Origin: Anarhynchus alexandrinus
Taxonomy: Eukaryota; Chordata; Aves; Charadriiformes; Charadriidae
DNA: 64,000 nucleotides
Assembly: GCA_008711295.1 (NCBI GenBank)
Contig: VUYV01000069.1
Span: forward strand, 2,034,372 to 2,098,371
Direction: 5' to 3'
Numbering within the stretch: the stretch's first letter is position 1; every line of letters starts with the position of its first letter. Below, piece by piece: positions 47,851 through 59,400 of the stretch. The translations under genes were made by a program, and so were the position numbers. The notes beneath the pieces were generated by a model that did not search any database, was not told where the DNA came from, and saw nothing but the letters and a program-made list of their open reading frames with translations.

Positions 47851-50800
47851 AGAAAAGGAGAGAGAGAAACAGAAAAAGCATGAACACAAGAAAGCAAGAC
47901 AAAGCAAGAAAGCAAGAGAAAGCCACAACGCAAGAAACCAAGCAAGTCTTCTCTTCCATTTCAGACTTATATTCTTTATATGATTTCTTTGGCGATTTTC
48001 CCATCATTCAGCTTAACAATATAAATCCAAATGTAATATAATCAGGACAGTTCTTATGTCTCAAGAACTAACTCGCCTGGTCTCTGTCAATGACCCCTTG
48101 TCTGTTCTTTTTAAAAATGAAGTCAGACATTTATTAAAGCTCTAAATATAAATTTAGATGTGATGTGATAGCTGGGCATATCTAGAGGAAATAGTGTCCA
48201 AAGAGAGAGCATTAATGGCAAACTTTTTGACTTCAAAATTTATGGGCCTGTCTGCTTTATTTTGCCATTTACAGACTCTGACATGGAATTTCTCTACTTC
48301 AGCTGAGCATTTTAAGGGGCTTAGTCACCTTCCAATTATCTGTGAGTGCTGTACAAATGGAGTTGCACTCAAGCTTCATGAAGGCCTGCTTAGGTCTGAC
48401 AGAAATGCTCTATCTAGCCCTATAAATGTGTGTGCATCCATATATTCCTGTATTTGCACTCCTGTGTGAGCTGCACAAGAATTATGTATTCCTTGGCTAT
48501 CACAGTCCCAAATAAGCCCAACTGACAGATAGTTCCCTACACATTAAGAAAGGAAATAGAGGTCTCCAAATTTGGTCGGATTTTTTAAAAAAAAGTGATT
48601 TTTCAACATGAATTAATAAGAATATTCCATTTGTAAACTCCTGTGAGTGACTCTCAGAAGACCTGACTGTGCCTACTTCGCAATCAGCCAGAGCTCTAGA
48701 TATTTGTCACCTTTGAAAATTGAAGACTATGCCACTCTCCAAATGTCAGGCTTCTTTTTCATTTATTTGTTTTTTATATAACTTTTAAGAGGAGGAAGAT
48801 GAGTGTTAGGGTTAAAGTAATGGATAAATGAGAATGATAAAACTCCTACTCTCTCAGCCTTATCTGACATACATAAGAAATAGCCTTTCAGTAAACAACC
48901 TCCTGGAAGACTGGTGTGCCTGCAAAACACAAAGTGGAGCAGAGGACCTTAGGCAGTAAACTCTTTGGTGAACTCTCCAACATATAATTGAGCAGTATCT
49001 GGTGAAAGAGTTATTTTTAATATAATCAGTGGAATGCATACAGTAAAAGAATAAGAATAAAACTAGGATGGTTTCAAGGAAATAAGTTTAAACATGAAAT
49101 TGATTTTATTCTTCCATAATGTTTGCAATACTTAAAGCCTTTAGAAAACAAAAAGCAGATGAGAAACACTGAAAATATAAAAATTGACCCTGTTGTAAAA
49201 TCTATAATGCAAGTCAACATTTTTTTTAACTTTGTACCTTCTGACAATAATACAAATCTTTCAGCCTTCAAATATCCACTCCTTTTACACATAACTCACT
49301 AACATTTAAACTGCTTGAAAAGAACAGATAAACACATCAAAGGTTCAAAAAGCTGACGAGGCTACATTACCTAATGTATGTCATACTTACTGGTATTTTA
49401 AAATCTCAGCGTCTATAGTTTTCTATTGTACACTCAATAAACTGGTCAAATACAGCTCTCAGCACATTTCCAGCTGACTCTTTTGTTAGAACACGCTGCT
49501 TTTCCTTTCTAGATAAACCCAGATGATTCTTTATTAAAATTCCTTAAAATTTACTTTTAACTTAGTATTTTAACTGCCTTTTTTTTTGTTATCCACTTAA
49601 GCATTTACTCCTGATGTACAGTAATGAATTCTTTCTTCATTTGCCTGACCTCTCTGTGTCTGTGTCTGACTTTTGTGTCTGAAATTAAATGTCCGTATTG
49701 TATGGTTTTCTTTTGATTATATGCATATGATATTTAACACAACTCTAGGTCAACATTCTAAGAACTAATTAAGATATAGTATACAACAATGAGATATACT
49801 TGCATGTAAGCAAATTACAGCATACCAACACCCCACTGTACTGATACATTAAATTCGTTCTCACCAGTACTCTTCATTACCATTAAATGTTAGATTTTTC
49901 TTTCCTTTTTTGCGTATGAGTTTGGCTCCCATACCTCATCTCATCACCATTACAGACACATACATACACAGCTTACACAGACCCAAACTCCAGCTTATTG
50001 TACAATCTACGCCTACTCATCCATACCACCAAAGTCCTTGTATTTTATGCACCAGCAAAGCAAACGCTGAGCTGCCTCCCACCAGGCAGCATCACAGAAC
50101 CGGTGCTGAACCCCTCTGCTGAGCTTTGACCCTGCACCTGTTTTGTTCCTCTGCCAGAAAGTAAGACAAAAGGGAACAGAGAAAAGATTTTTAATGGTAC
50201 TTCCTGAGTCACTTCAGCCACCCAGACCACACTGTGGACTTCAAATCCCCACCTAGGATTACTTGATCTTCTCCCTTTGCTGGAAGGGAGACTGGGTTCT
50301 ACAGCAGGGAGAACTGGTTTGGTTCTTGAATCCAATTAATGAGCCACTGGGCGAAGGTTCATCGTACAGCTTTCAGTAGAAATATATTTGTGCATAACTT
50401 GTGTCTGAATTAAAAAGTTTTCACAATTAGAGAGTCAATGTTTAGGGATACGTATACAGCCATTAGAAATCCTGTAGGTATCCAGACTAATATTTTCTGC
50501 ACACCGCTGAAGTTTACTGTAAGAAAGCGCACTGGTGATCTCTGTCCCCATTCAAATTTTTTCAAACTAATGACCTCCTCTGAATTTATATTTTGTCTTG
50601 AAAAACTGGGAGATAAGTGGTGTAGGCTGACTGCAGATGTACATCTCTGCCAATACAATTTATTCTATTACAGTCCTACTCATCTTGTCACATTGCACCA
50701 GTATCTCTGATTTTTGCAGCACATGCCTGGCTCCTTCTCACACATTATCGCACTTCATATGCCAGCAAATTTTGTAACAACTGACTGAAAGGTGAATAGT

Positions 50801-51904
50801 ATGTATTTGGCATATACAAAATATATACTAACACATTTACTTTTCGTTACACCATGAGGCTTGACATGCATTTTATTTAATCAAAATCCTTAATCATTTT
50901 TTTTTCCATATTTAGGCAGGGTTATTTCCTTCATTGTATTCATAGTATTAGTAGTAGCATTAATTGCTAGCCAGCAGTTCAAATACTAACGGAATCTTTC
51001 CCCATTGCTATGTATTTTGTAAAGATTATAGCCTTACAGTACATTTTTAAACCTTTAATTTTTTTTAAAAGGCTTATGTAAATATTCTCCCCCAAAACCT
51101 TTATTATTGCAGAGACTATTATTAGGTAACATCTTACAGGAAGGGTCGTCACCCTCACAGTGATTAGATTCCACTGTGATTACTTTAAACTTATTGTACT
51201 ATGAAATTAAATAAGGCTATATTTTAAATAGCTGTATGAAAGAGGAATTTTCCTTCTAAGATTATAAATGGTGATATCTTTTACCAATTATCTGCTCAGA
51301 CCCACAGTCGATGACCCTTAAACCCAAGATTTTCTATCCACTGTATGTTAAAATAAAATTTATGCATTTTACAATTCTTGTTCTCTAAGATGTTAAAAGC
51401 AGCAATCAAGATTGGAGTCCCATTGTTAGATACTATATAAGCCCATTAACTGGGATTCCACTTAGCTAAGTTTAAAGGTTACAAACCTATTCTAAACTCA
51501 TTGCTATCAAAGGAGACACATTCAGATGAATTATCATTCATTGCCTCTATCTTAGCAACCTATTTTATGCAATATTATTTTACATATCAAAACCAGGAGG
51601 CAGACTTGTGATTTTTAGAAGCAACTCTCAATAGAAAGCATAATTGGAACAGGAAATTTTAACTCCTCCATCAATGTTTATGATAGGAACAGGGTATCTC
51701 ACACACATTCTACCAAAGTCTCAGAATATATTTTTTTGCTGCATAGAAGAAATTAGGAAGGGAGCACAACACTGTTCATTTAATTCTGCCTTTCAAGGAG
51801 CAACTCATGGTAAAATTGAAAATGAAATGTGTCTCTATGAAAGCAATCAAAAAAACCCAACAGAACATGCTTTAAAGATGGGGGGAAAGCATCCCTTTTC
51901 TACA
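47851..51904. other. Unannotated intron
   Basis: Starts with an imperfect AAGCA-type run (47,876-47,945). Otherwise no repeat, exon or RNA gene recognised. Confidence 0.45.
47876..47945 (+). repeat. Imperfect AAGCA/GAAAGCAA repeat
   Basis: About 70 bp of purine-rich repeats such as AAGAAAGCAAGACAAAGCAA, with irregular unit length. A low-complexity patch. Confidence 0.65.
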
Positions 51905-53705
51905 GAAAGTGGAAACAAAGGTGTAGAAAAAAGAATAATTACAAAGGAATAGCATAAATTTGTAGGCTTAAAATCACTAAGGGTAAAGAATTAAATGAGC
52001 TGAAAGAAGAAAGGAGCCTAAAAGGCATAAGGAAATAGTTCAGTTAAAAAATGGGAAAAGAAAGCAAAGGAAAGTGTACTTCAGTTACTTAACAGTATAC
52101 TTACTTACAACAAAAAAACTATGATTTTTTGTCACGCGACAGAGAGAAGGCTGAAGGGCTCAGTACCTTATTTGCACCAGCCTTCACAAGAAAGGATAAT
52201 TCATGATCAAACGCTTAATTAAATAAATTTTAATGATGGGTTAGGACCGCAAAGCGGAATACAGGGAGAATATTATATGAGATATAGACAGTGGATGTGT
52301 GCAAGAAGGTAACGTAGAATGAAGTTCCCTTAGACTAACCAAGACAGTCTGTAAACCAATAGTGACTATCTTCATGAACTCATTCATACAGGGCAGAAGA
52401 AATCTCAGTAGCCTAAGAAAAATAAGCATAACACCTATATTTATATCAGACAAAAAGAAGGATCCAGCAATTGTTGAGCACTTGGTCTAATTTCCACAGC
52501 CAAAATAATGCCAGAGGAAATTATGATAGATTCACTTTGAAACTACCTATACAATGATGAAATGATAAACACCTAGCCAGGATTTTAAAGAGTAAATTTT
52601 GTTACATTGATCCAACGTGGGTTTTTTTGACAAAATGCCTGACCTACCAGCCATGGGAAAAGTAACAGAAGTGTTATATCTTAATTTTATTGAGGCTTTT
52701 GATGCACTCCCGAAAACAGTCTCAGCTAGGAAATACAGTCTACATCAACAATGTCTGATTGGCATCCCATGAGTCAGACGCATTCTCCCAAAGCAATGTG
52801 TCCATTCATCAGCAGGTTTTCTAAGGAACGTGTGATTTTTGGGTTTGGAGTTGTTTTTTTTTGCAGACATGGGAATAAATCTGCCACATTTATGTGCAGC
52901 AGGAATGCAGCAGTATTTAGGTCAGTTTATTACAGCACACCATATCATGGCATACGCTTTTTTAGATTCTGTGAGGGGCAAGAAAAATGGGGCCGCACCG
53001 TGATTCCTAACCCTTCCAGAGCACCAAAGAATACAGTTTATATTCCCTGGGGTGGCTCTGCAGAAATTAGCCTCCACTGGAGAAGCTTAGTGCCAACTGG
53101 ATGATTACTAAGTTGTAGGAAGACCCAGAGATATTGTCCAGTTATATAAAGCTCCCTAATGCATTCCATAGTATCTGGGTTACCTGTTGTTCCACTATCT
53201 TTAATATTTCAGCTAATGTAAAGTGCTCTTTGGAGTTATGCTCAGCCCCTAGAAAAACTGGATGGGTAAAAGACTCTGAGTGCTGGCTTAGTTCTTCTTA
53301 GCATTTTTACTCTGAAAACAGGAGATGGAATAGAGAGCACTCTAATGACATTTGCTGAGGAAACAAAATTGTGATGGGTTGTAAACACTTTGAAGAGAAA
53401 TATCAGATTTTTAAATCATTCTATTACATTTTACAGATGGTCTAAAAATTTTCACCATGAGATTTATTGAAAAATACTGTCTTTAGGAAGGAGTACTTGA
53501 ATAACATTTCTGCAACCATTTTGCAGCAAAGATTTCGGTCATTATAGCTGATCACAAACAAAATATAAGATAATGTTGATCAAAAAAAAAGACAAATATA
53601 TTTGAGAGATGTAATACAGAGATGTGTTAAGACATAGGAAATGGAAAAATAATTTCTTCTTCTATCAGTTGCTGAGGTCCCAGCTGTAGTATCACAGTGA
53701 ACTGA
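51905..53705 (+). mobile_element. Ancient CR1 LINE, main 5' segment
   Basis: A heavily decayed plus-strand CR1 of a type abundant in crocodilians and turtles. Recognisable blocks in order are: AATAGCATAAATTTGTAGGC (51,948); GAGAAGGCTGAAGGGCTCAG (52,144); CAGCCTTCACAAGAAAGGAT (52,179); a degraded YLDFSKAFDT-coding block (52,675-52,715); a block near GGAATAGAGAGCACTCTAAT (53,328) with the former FADD codons at about 53,355; and GAGGTCCCAGCTGTAGTATC (53,675). About 52,760-53,240 has no CR1 similarity that I can see and may be a later insert. Stops and indels throughout. The element resumes at about 54,590. Confidence 0.72.
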
Positions 53706-54589
53706 AGAAAAAGAGAAATCTCCTCATGAGAATCTGTGAAAGAGCAAACGAGTGATACTAGGTTTCAAAAACAGATGTAGATCTCAGTGCAGGTAAAGCA
53801 ATGCTGCTGGGAGAGGGAAAAAACCACAACAACCTGTACTAATTTTATGCACATGTGGATGGGCTCCGGTCTAACTGGAACCACACAGTAAAGGTATAAT
53901 TGGGAAAATTATTGGTAGTTTGCACAAAGGTCAGCTCAATGTCTATTAGCAGTCAAATCCAATGTCACTCATTGTAAGGAATAGAGGAGAAAAAACAGAA
54001 ATAGTCATTCAGTTATTATACAAAACTGTGGTGTATCTCCTTTTGAATACTGTGTGCAGTTTTAATATAGTTGCCTAATACGACAGAACTTGATAGAGAA
54101 TGAAAATTGCACAGTAAAACTGATAAAGGTTTAGAGAAAAGCAATATATTTGTTAAGCAGACTTGGATTATTCAGCCTGGGAAAGAGATAATTGGGCAGA
54201 AGAGAGTGATGAGGAACAAAAAATTATGAACAGAACAGAGAAGGGAAATAGGGAACTACTTTTCCAATGGACAATGTAAGAAACATCAAATAAAAAGTGA
54301 TTGGTAAGTTCAAAACTAACTGGTTCTTTAAACAGTGCACCAGGAAGCTTCAGAACTGCTTTCACAGGGTGTTGTGGATGCTACAAGTTTCAGGGATTTT
54401 GAAAAGTGATCAAACTTCTGGAAGAAAAGTCTAGTGAAAAATTTATTCAAAGACATCATCAAACTCAAGATGCTGCTCAAGCTAAGAGAATATTCTGGAG
54501 AAGTGTCCCTATGCACCTGCCTTCTTTTCAGATTCCCCTCTGATGTGGTAGAGTAATCCTGATAAATAAGATCTGTCAGGAAAAATAGA
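53706..54589 (+). mobile_element. Second ancient CR1 LINE, nested in the first
   Basis: This segment repeats the same part of ORF2 and 3' UTR that the surrounding element already covers, but in another subfamily. A degraded AAAGCAATGCTGCTGG block is at about 53,795, then GTGTATCTCCTTTTGAATAC TGTG (54,031), GGATTATTCAGCCTGGGAAA (54,165), and CACAGGGTGTTGTGGATGCT (54,363) followed by TTCTGGAAGAAAAGTC. Its 3' region resembles the copy at 39,575-40,110. Boundaries are accurate only to tens of bases. Confidence 0.65.
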
Positions 54590-54945
54590 AGGCCGCTGGC
54601 TTTTTTAGTCCGGAAAAATTAGACATAAAAACTGCAGTACTGTATGAAGTTCTTTAGAAGGAACAATGATCAATTTTTCCAACAACTTTAGAAGCAAAAG
54701 AAAAGAATTGCTTAATTCTCACTAACATAATTTAATATAATGAATTATTATGACAAATATTCTGGTCATATAGATAGCAAGACACTGGAATAGTCTTTCT
54801 AGAGAGGTTGTAGGATAGCTTTCAGCAAGGTTTAGAAGAATAAGACAGACAAACATTTGTACGAATATAGTTGATTTTTCTTCTTTGCAAGAAAACTGAT
54901 TAGACCATTCTCCCAGCTTCACTTCTATTTTATGACTACAATTTC
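54590..54945 (+). mobile_element. Ancient CR1 LINE, 3' segment after the nested copy
   Basis: It continues the 51,905-53,705 element: CTTTTTTAGTCCGG, AACAATGATCAATTTTTCCA (54,662), then AGACACTGGAATAGTCTTTC and TAGAGAGGTTGTAGGATAGC (54,779-54,818) and AGACAGACAAACATTTGTAC (54,843). These correspond in order to the HWNRL-coding end and the 3' UTR of the old CR1. The terminal tail is too decayed to place exactly. Confidence 0.65.
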
Positions 54946-57002
54946 CACCAGAGTAGACAAAAAAATTAAAGATGTATTTCAAGAAAAGGTGCCCCTTTAA
55001 TGAAAAAACACTTCAAAGTTAATTAAATTAATTAAGTAAAGGTTTGAGACAACACGTAATTGTGCTTCATTCTTTCAAAGAATGTAATGAACAGAATGGA
55101 AAGTTTTATAAGTAACATGTTCTGGCAGTTTTTTATCATTTAAAATCTATTAGATAGGAAGAGAAAGGTAGCCTGAGTGATGGAAAATTAAATATGAGCA
55201 TAAAACTGCGCCTCAGTGGATGAGTATTAGCAGAAGGTCACCTCTCGAATAAAGAGAGAATGAGCCCATATATAAACTCCTGTTAACTTGTACAAAGTCC
55301 ATTTTGTGAATAAATATAGCGTGCCTCAGATTCCAAGACTATTCAGGCAGTGCTTTTCAGTCAACAAGAACTCCAAACAATACCAAAAAAAATAAACCAT
55401 AAAGCATTTTTCAGCATTAATCAAATCTATTTTTTTAATGGGAGAAAACAAAGAAATACCAGTTTTGTTAATCAAGATGCTAAGCTCAAAACTTTCCACT
55501 TTGTTTAGAATAAAGCTTCAAAACATGAGGCAAAGTGAGGTCCCTCCAGAAGTAGTGTTCTCTTTTCAGAGTGGGAATAGATGCACTTCCAACAACTTCC
55601 TGCTGCAACCCTATTGTTATCGGAAGGTTTGCCCATTAACTGAATCCCTCTTTATCTTCCTTTTTTATCTAACTTTGTCTTCTCTGTATGGAGTGGGATG
55701 AGGGATAAAGATCTGACTTCCTCTGGTGACTGCTGCTGTAGCAGACTAGTGAAGCACGATGCCAGGGTATGTTAAACCACTACTTTTATTCTGTTTATCC
55801 TTGGATAACTGTTTTCAAAAAGGATGCAGTGCAAAGGAAAAAAAAATGTACAAAAATAACTTTTACAAAGAGTAATTGTCTTTCTCATCATCACAGGGCT
55901 GGTCTTACAAGTTTCCAAATCACTAAATTAAAAGTAGAACTTGGTGAGAGCTAAAACACATACACACACAAAAGGTAACTGAGTAGATTAACCCGTACAG
56001 CAATGAAATCGAGGTCAGGTTTAATAACCTTCAAATTGCAGCTGACACAATGAATATTAAGCTAGTCAACCATGAGAAATGCCTTCATGAAGCCAAAACA
56101 ATTTCGTTTTTTAAGAAGATACATTACAACATACTGATGTTTATGTGATCTTTCCCTGTACAAATGTGTTTTACTGTTTCCAGCAAACTCGTCACAGATA
56201 ATTAACAGTGGCTCTCTAGCAGCAATATTTGTAAATACTAAAATAATCTATCAAGAAGGCCTAAGTTAGGTATTTTTTTCCAGCACAGATTTTTACCAAA
56301 AGATGAGGAGAGGAGGAATGAAAGGAAGGAAGGTAATTACTTTCCCTCTAAAATGTAATTGGAAGAAGACTTCTAGTAAACTGAGAGTTAGAGAGAATTA
56401 TCTTCTGAAAGTACTATGGAGTAAAATTTCCCACAGAAAACAGTAAGCAAAGAAAGGTCTTCGTTAACCATTTTCTAAATTCAACACATTTTAATCATGT
56501 TTTCTTTATCCTACGTAGACAATATATTCTTTGGAATATATATATAGGTACACAGTACTCCTTACAAAAAAATATAATAAAACGTAGCACTGAACTTTTT
56601 CTGGGAGGAGAACTGGCCTGATAATCTGTGGTTTACACAGTTCAGTCATACCATGTTAAGAAATTTGTTGGAAAAGGACGCAGAAAGATGATGACTGTTC
56701 TCTATGCTGACACCTTGTATAATACAATAAATATTCAAGAAATATAATACCTGAGAAAAAGTTGCTTCACATAAAATTGCTTCAAACAGTAACTACTGAA
56801 ACCCAGGTAACTGAGTCGGGGGCGGGGGGGCAGTCCCATCCTCCCCACCCCCCCATAACACATCCCATTCTAGGATTTCTACTTTGGATTTCATACCCCA
56901 ACAGACTGTGCCCACCTGATAATTTTCGTAGAGATTTCATAGAATTGTACATTCTTACAGGATACTGTGACTGCTCCACAAATATTTCTCTGCCTATGCA
57001 GA
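54946..57002. other. Unannotated intron
   Basis: Nothing recognised apart from a G-run/C-run fold-back at 56,818-56,854. Confidence 0.45.
56818..56854. repeat. G-rich/C-rich inverted repeat
   Basis: GGGGGCGGGGGGG at 56,818-56,830 faces CCCCACCCCCCC at 56,843-56,854. They can pair as a 12-bp stem with two mismatches around a 12-nt loop. The G arm could instead enter a quadruplex. Confidence 0.75.
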
Positions 57003-57102
57003 CTGGCAACCTGCTGTAGCTGACCCTGCATGGGCAGGGAAGCTGGACTAGATGATCTCCAGAGGTCCCTTCCAACCTCACCCATCATTGTGATTCTCTG
57101 AT
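57003..57102 (+). mobile_element. CR1 LINE 3' tail
   Basis: GCAACCTGCTGTAGCTGACC, then GACTAGATGATCTCCAGAGG, TCCCTTCCAACCTCACCC and a GTGATTCTCTGATAATTC end. This is the terminal roughly 100 bp of a CR1 subfamily with GTGATTCT-type tail units. The 1.18-kb duplication starts inside it (57,046), so the second copy carries only the last part. Confidence 0.85.
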
Positions 57103-58221
57103 AATTCAGTCCTATGAGCTCGTGAATGGGCTTGGAAGAGATTTATTAAAAATATTCAGATTTGAAAAAATGTCCCAATCTTTGCTTCCCTTAAAGACCA
57201 GACAGAAGACATGCTATTGTTCTAACCATATTCCCTCTTCTCCTCCCCTAGGAATTTTAGGAAAAGGAAATTATGTTAAACAAAACAAAAACAACAAAAA
57301 AAATCCACTGTTCAAAATGGATTAAAGCCTCATTAAGTAGCGTCCGGGACTGATGTTTTCAGTCAGAATGATTTATGAATTTTGTTTGCTTTGTGCTGTA
57401 CACCAGCAAACAAAAAAACTGCTCTGGAACCATTCCCTGTGGGAAAAAATGTATGCAGAATGAGTTCAATTTTAAGACTCTCAGGCTGCATTTAACAACA
57501 AAACTATGTAAAAATATCAGTTAATTTTCATTTCATCTTAATTGAAATAGTATGATGTAATTATTCATACTTACTGAAGTATGTATGTTCTGCCCTACAT
57601 TATCTTCACTAGTTTTTGATGTTTTGCCAGACTGATAAATTTGAAAGCAAAGAATTTTCAGAAAGCTTGTTAACTAAGCAAGTGGTTTCATAAATAAATC
57701 TGGGTTTTTACATACAGCAATATGCATCAGATCTATCTGATGTCTACTATTCCAGCATTGCCTGTGAATTGATAAAGGTAATGCTAGCTCTTTAAATATT
57801 TTTATGCTTTTTATATAGCAGGTGTTCTTATGTCATCCATAAACCAACTTCAAAATCAAAATATTGTCCTCAGCTTTTCTCCTACATGTAATGCTAAAAT
57901 AAAGAAAATGTTAAAGGAGTACTTGTCTTAATTGTAAAAAATACCACCTACTGTACAAAGAATCAATACTGTGTATCTTAAAAAAATAATTCACACATGA
58001 ATATGCACTATCTTAAAATTGTATACTTTTACTTGAACACCACAAGTATGTTCTGTTAATGTGAACAATATGCATGGTGTGCAAGTAGACAGTATTCTGT
58101 TTTGGAAGACTGATCAAAGAAATGGCTATCCAAAGAGATATTTGCTATTTAGAATCCAATTTATCTGGCCATTAACATACAAAAATTCAGCTTAAAATCA
58201 TCCCTGAAGCTACCTTTAATT
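57046..58221 (+). repeat. Copy 1 of N-separated 1.18-kb direct duplication
   Basis: It begins GACTAGATGATCTCCAGAGG and ends CTACCTTTAATT just before the single N at 58,222. It contains the end of the CR1 tail and otherwise unrecognised intron. It is co-linear with 58,223-59,400. I count five substitutions and three homopolymer length changes between the copies. Confidence 0.97.
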
Positions 58222-58222
58222 N
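58222..58222. other. Single ambiguous base (N)
   Basis: The only N in the window, exactly at the join of the two direct copies. It probably marks a contig join or collapsed gap. Confidence 0.97.
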
Positions 58223-59400
58223 GACTAGATGATCTCCAGAGGTCCCTTCCAACCTCACCCATCATTGTGATTCTCTGATAATTCAGTCCTATGAGCTCGT
58301 GAATGGGCTTGGAAGAGATTTATTAAAAATATTCAGATTTGAAAAAATGTCCCAATCTTTGCTTCCCTTAAAGACCAGACAGAAGACATGCTATTGTTCT
58401 AACCATATTCCCTCTTCTCCTCCCCTAGGAATTTTAGGAAAAGGAAATTATGTTAAACAAAACAAAAACAACAAAAAAAATCCACTGTTCAAAATGGATT
58501 AAAGCCTCATTAAGTAGCGTCCGGGACTGATGTTTTCAGTCAGAATGATTTATGAATTTTGTTTGCTTTGTGCTGTACACCAGCAAACAAAAAAACTGCT
58601 CTGGAACCATTCCCTGTGGGAAAAAAAATGTATGCAGAATGAGTTCAATTTTAAGACTCTCAGGATGCATTTAACAACAAAGCTATGTAAAAAATATCAC
58701 TTAATTTTCATTTCATCTTAATTGAAATAGTATGATGTAATTATTCATACTTACTGAAGTATGTATGTTCTGCCCTACATTATCTTCACTAGTTTTTGAT
58801 GTTTTGCCAGACTGATAAATTTGAAAGCAAAGAATTTTCAGAAAGCTTGTTAACTAAGCAAGTGGTTTCATAAATAAATCTGGGTTTTACATACAGGAAT
58901 ATGCATCAGATCTATCTGATGTCTACTATTCCAGCATTGCCTGTGAATTGATAAAGGTAATGCTAGCTCTTTAAATATTTTTATGCTTTTTATATAGCAG
59001 GTGTTCTTATGTCATCCATAAACCAACTTCAAAATCAAAATATTGTCCTCAGCTTTTCTCCTACATGTAATGCTAAAATAAAGAAAATGTTAAAGGAGTA
59101 CTTGTCTTAATTGTAAAAAATACCACCTACTGTACAAAGAATCAATACTGTGTATCTTAAAAAAATAATTCACACATGAATATGCACTATCTTAAAATTG
59201 TATACTTTTACTTGAACACCACAAGTATGTTCTGTTAATGTGAACAATATGCATGGTGTGCAAGTAGACAGTATTCTGTTTTGGAAGACTGATCAAAGAA
59301 ATGGCTATCCAAAGAGATATTTGCTATTTAGAATCCAATTTATCTGGCCATTAATATACAAAAATTCAGCTTAAAATCATCCCTGAAGCTACCTTTAATT
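58223..59400 (+). repeat. Copy 2 of N-separated 1.18-kb direct duplication
   Basis: It starts with the same GACTAGATGATCTCC as copy 1 and runs to CTACCTTTAATT at 59,400, after which unique sequence continues. It is 1,178 bp against 1,176 bp. The differences are mainly at 58,621-58,700, 58,885-58,900 and one near 59,355, a heterozygosity-like level under 1 percent. Confidence 0.97.

Noticed and set aside
57122..58502. Two identical 67-codon frames (57,122-57,325 and 58,299-58,502), as if a small duplicated gene
   Set aside because: They lie in the N-separated duplication and partly overlap CR1-tail-adjacent low-complexity sequence. No domain, and probably one locus shown twice.
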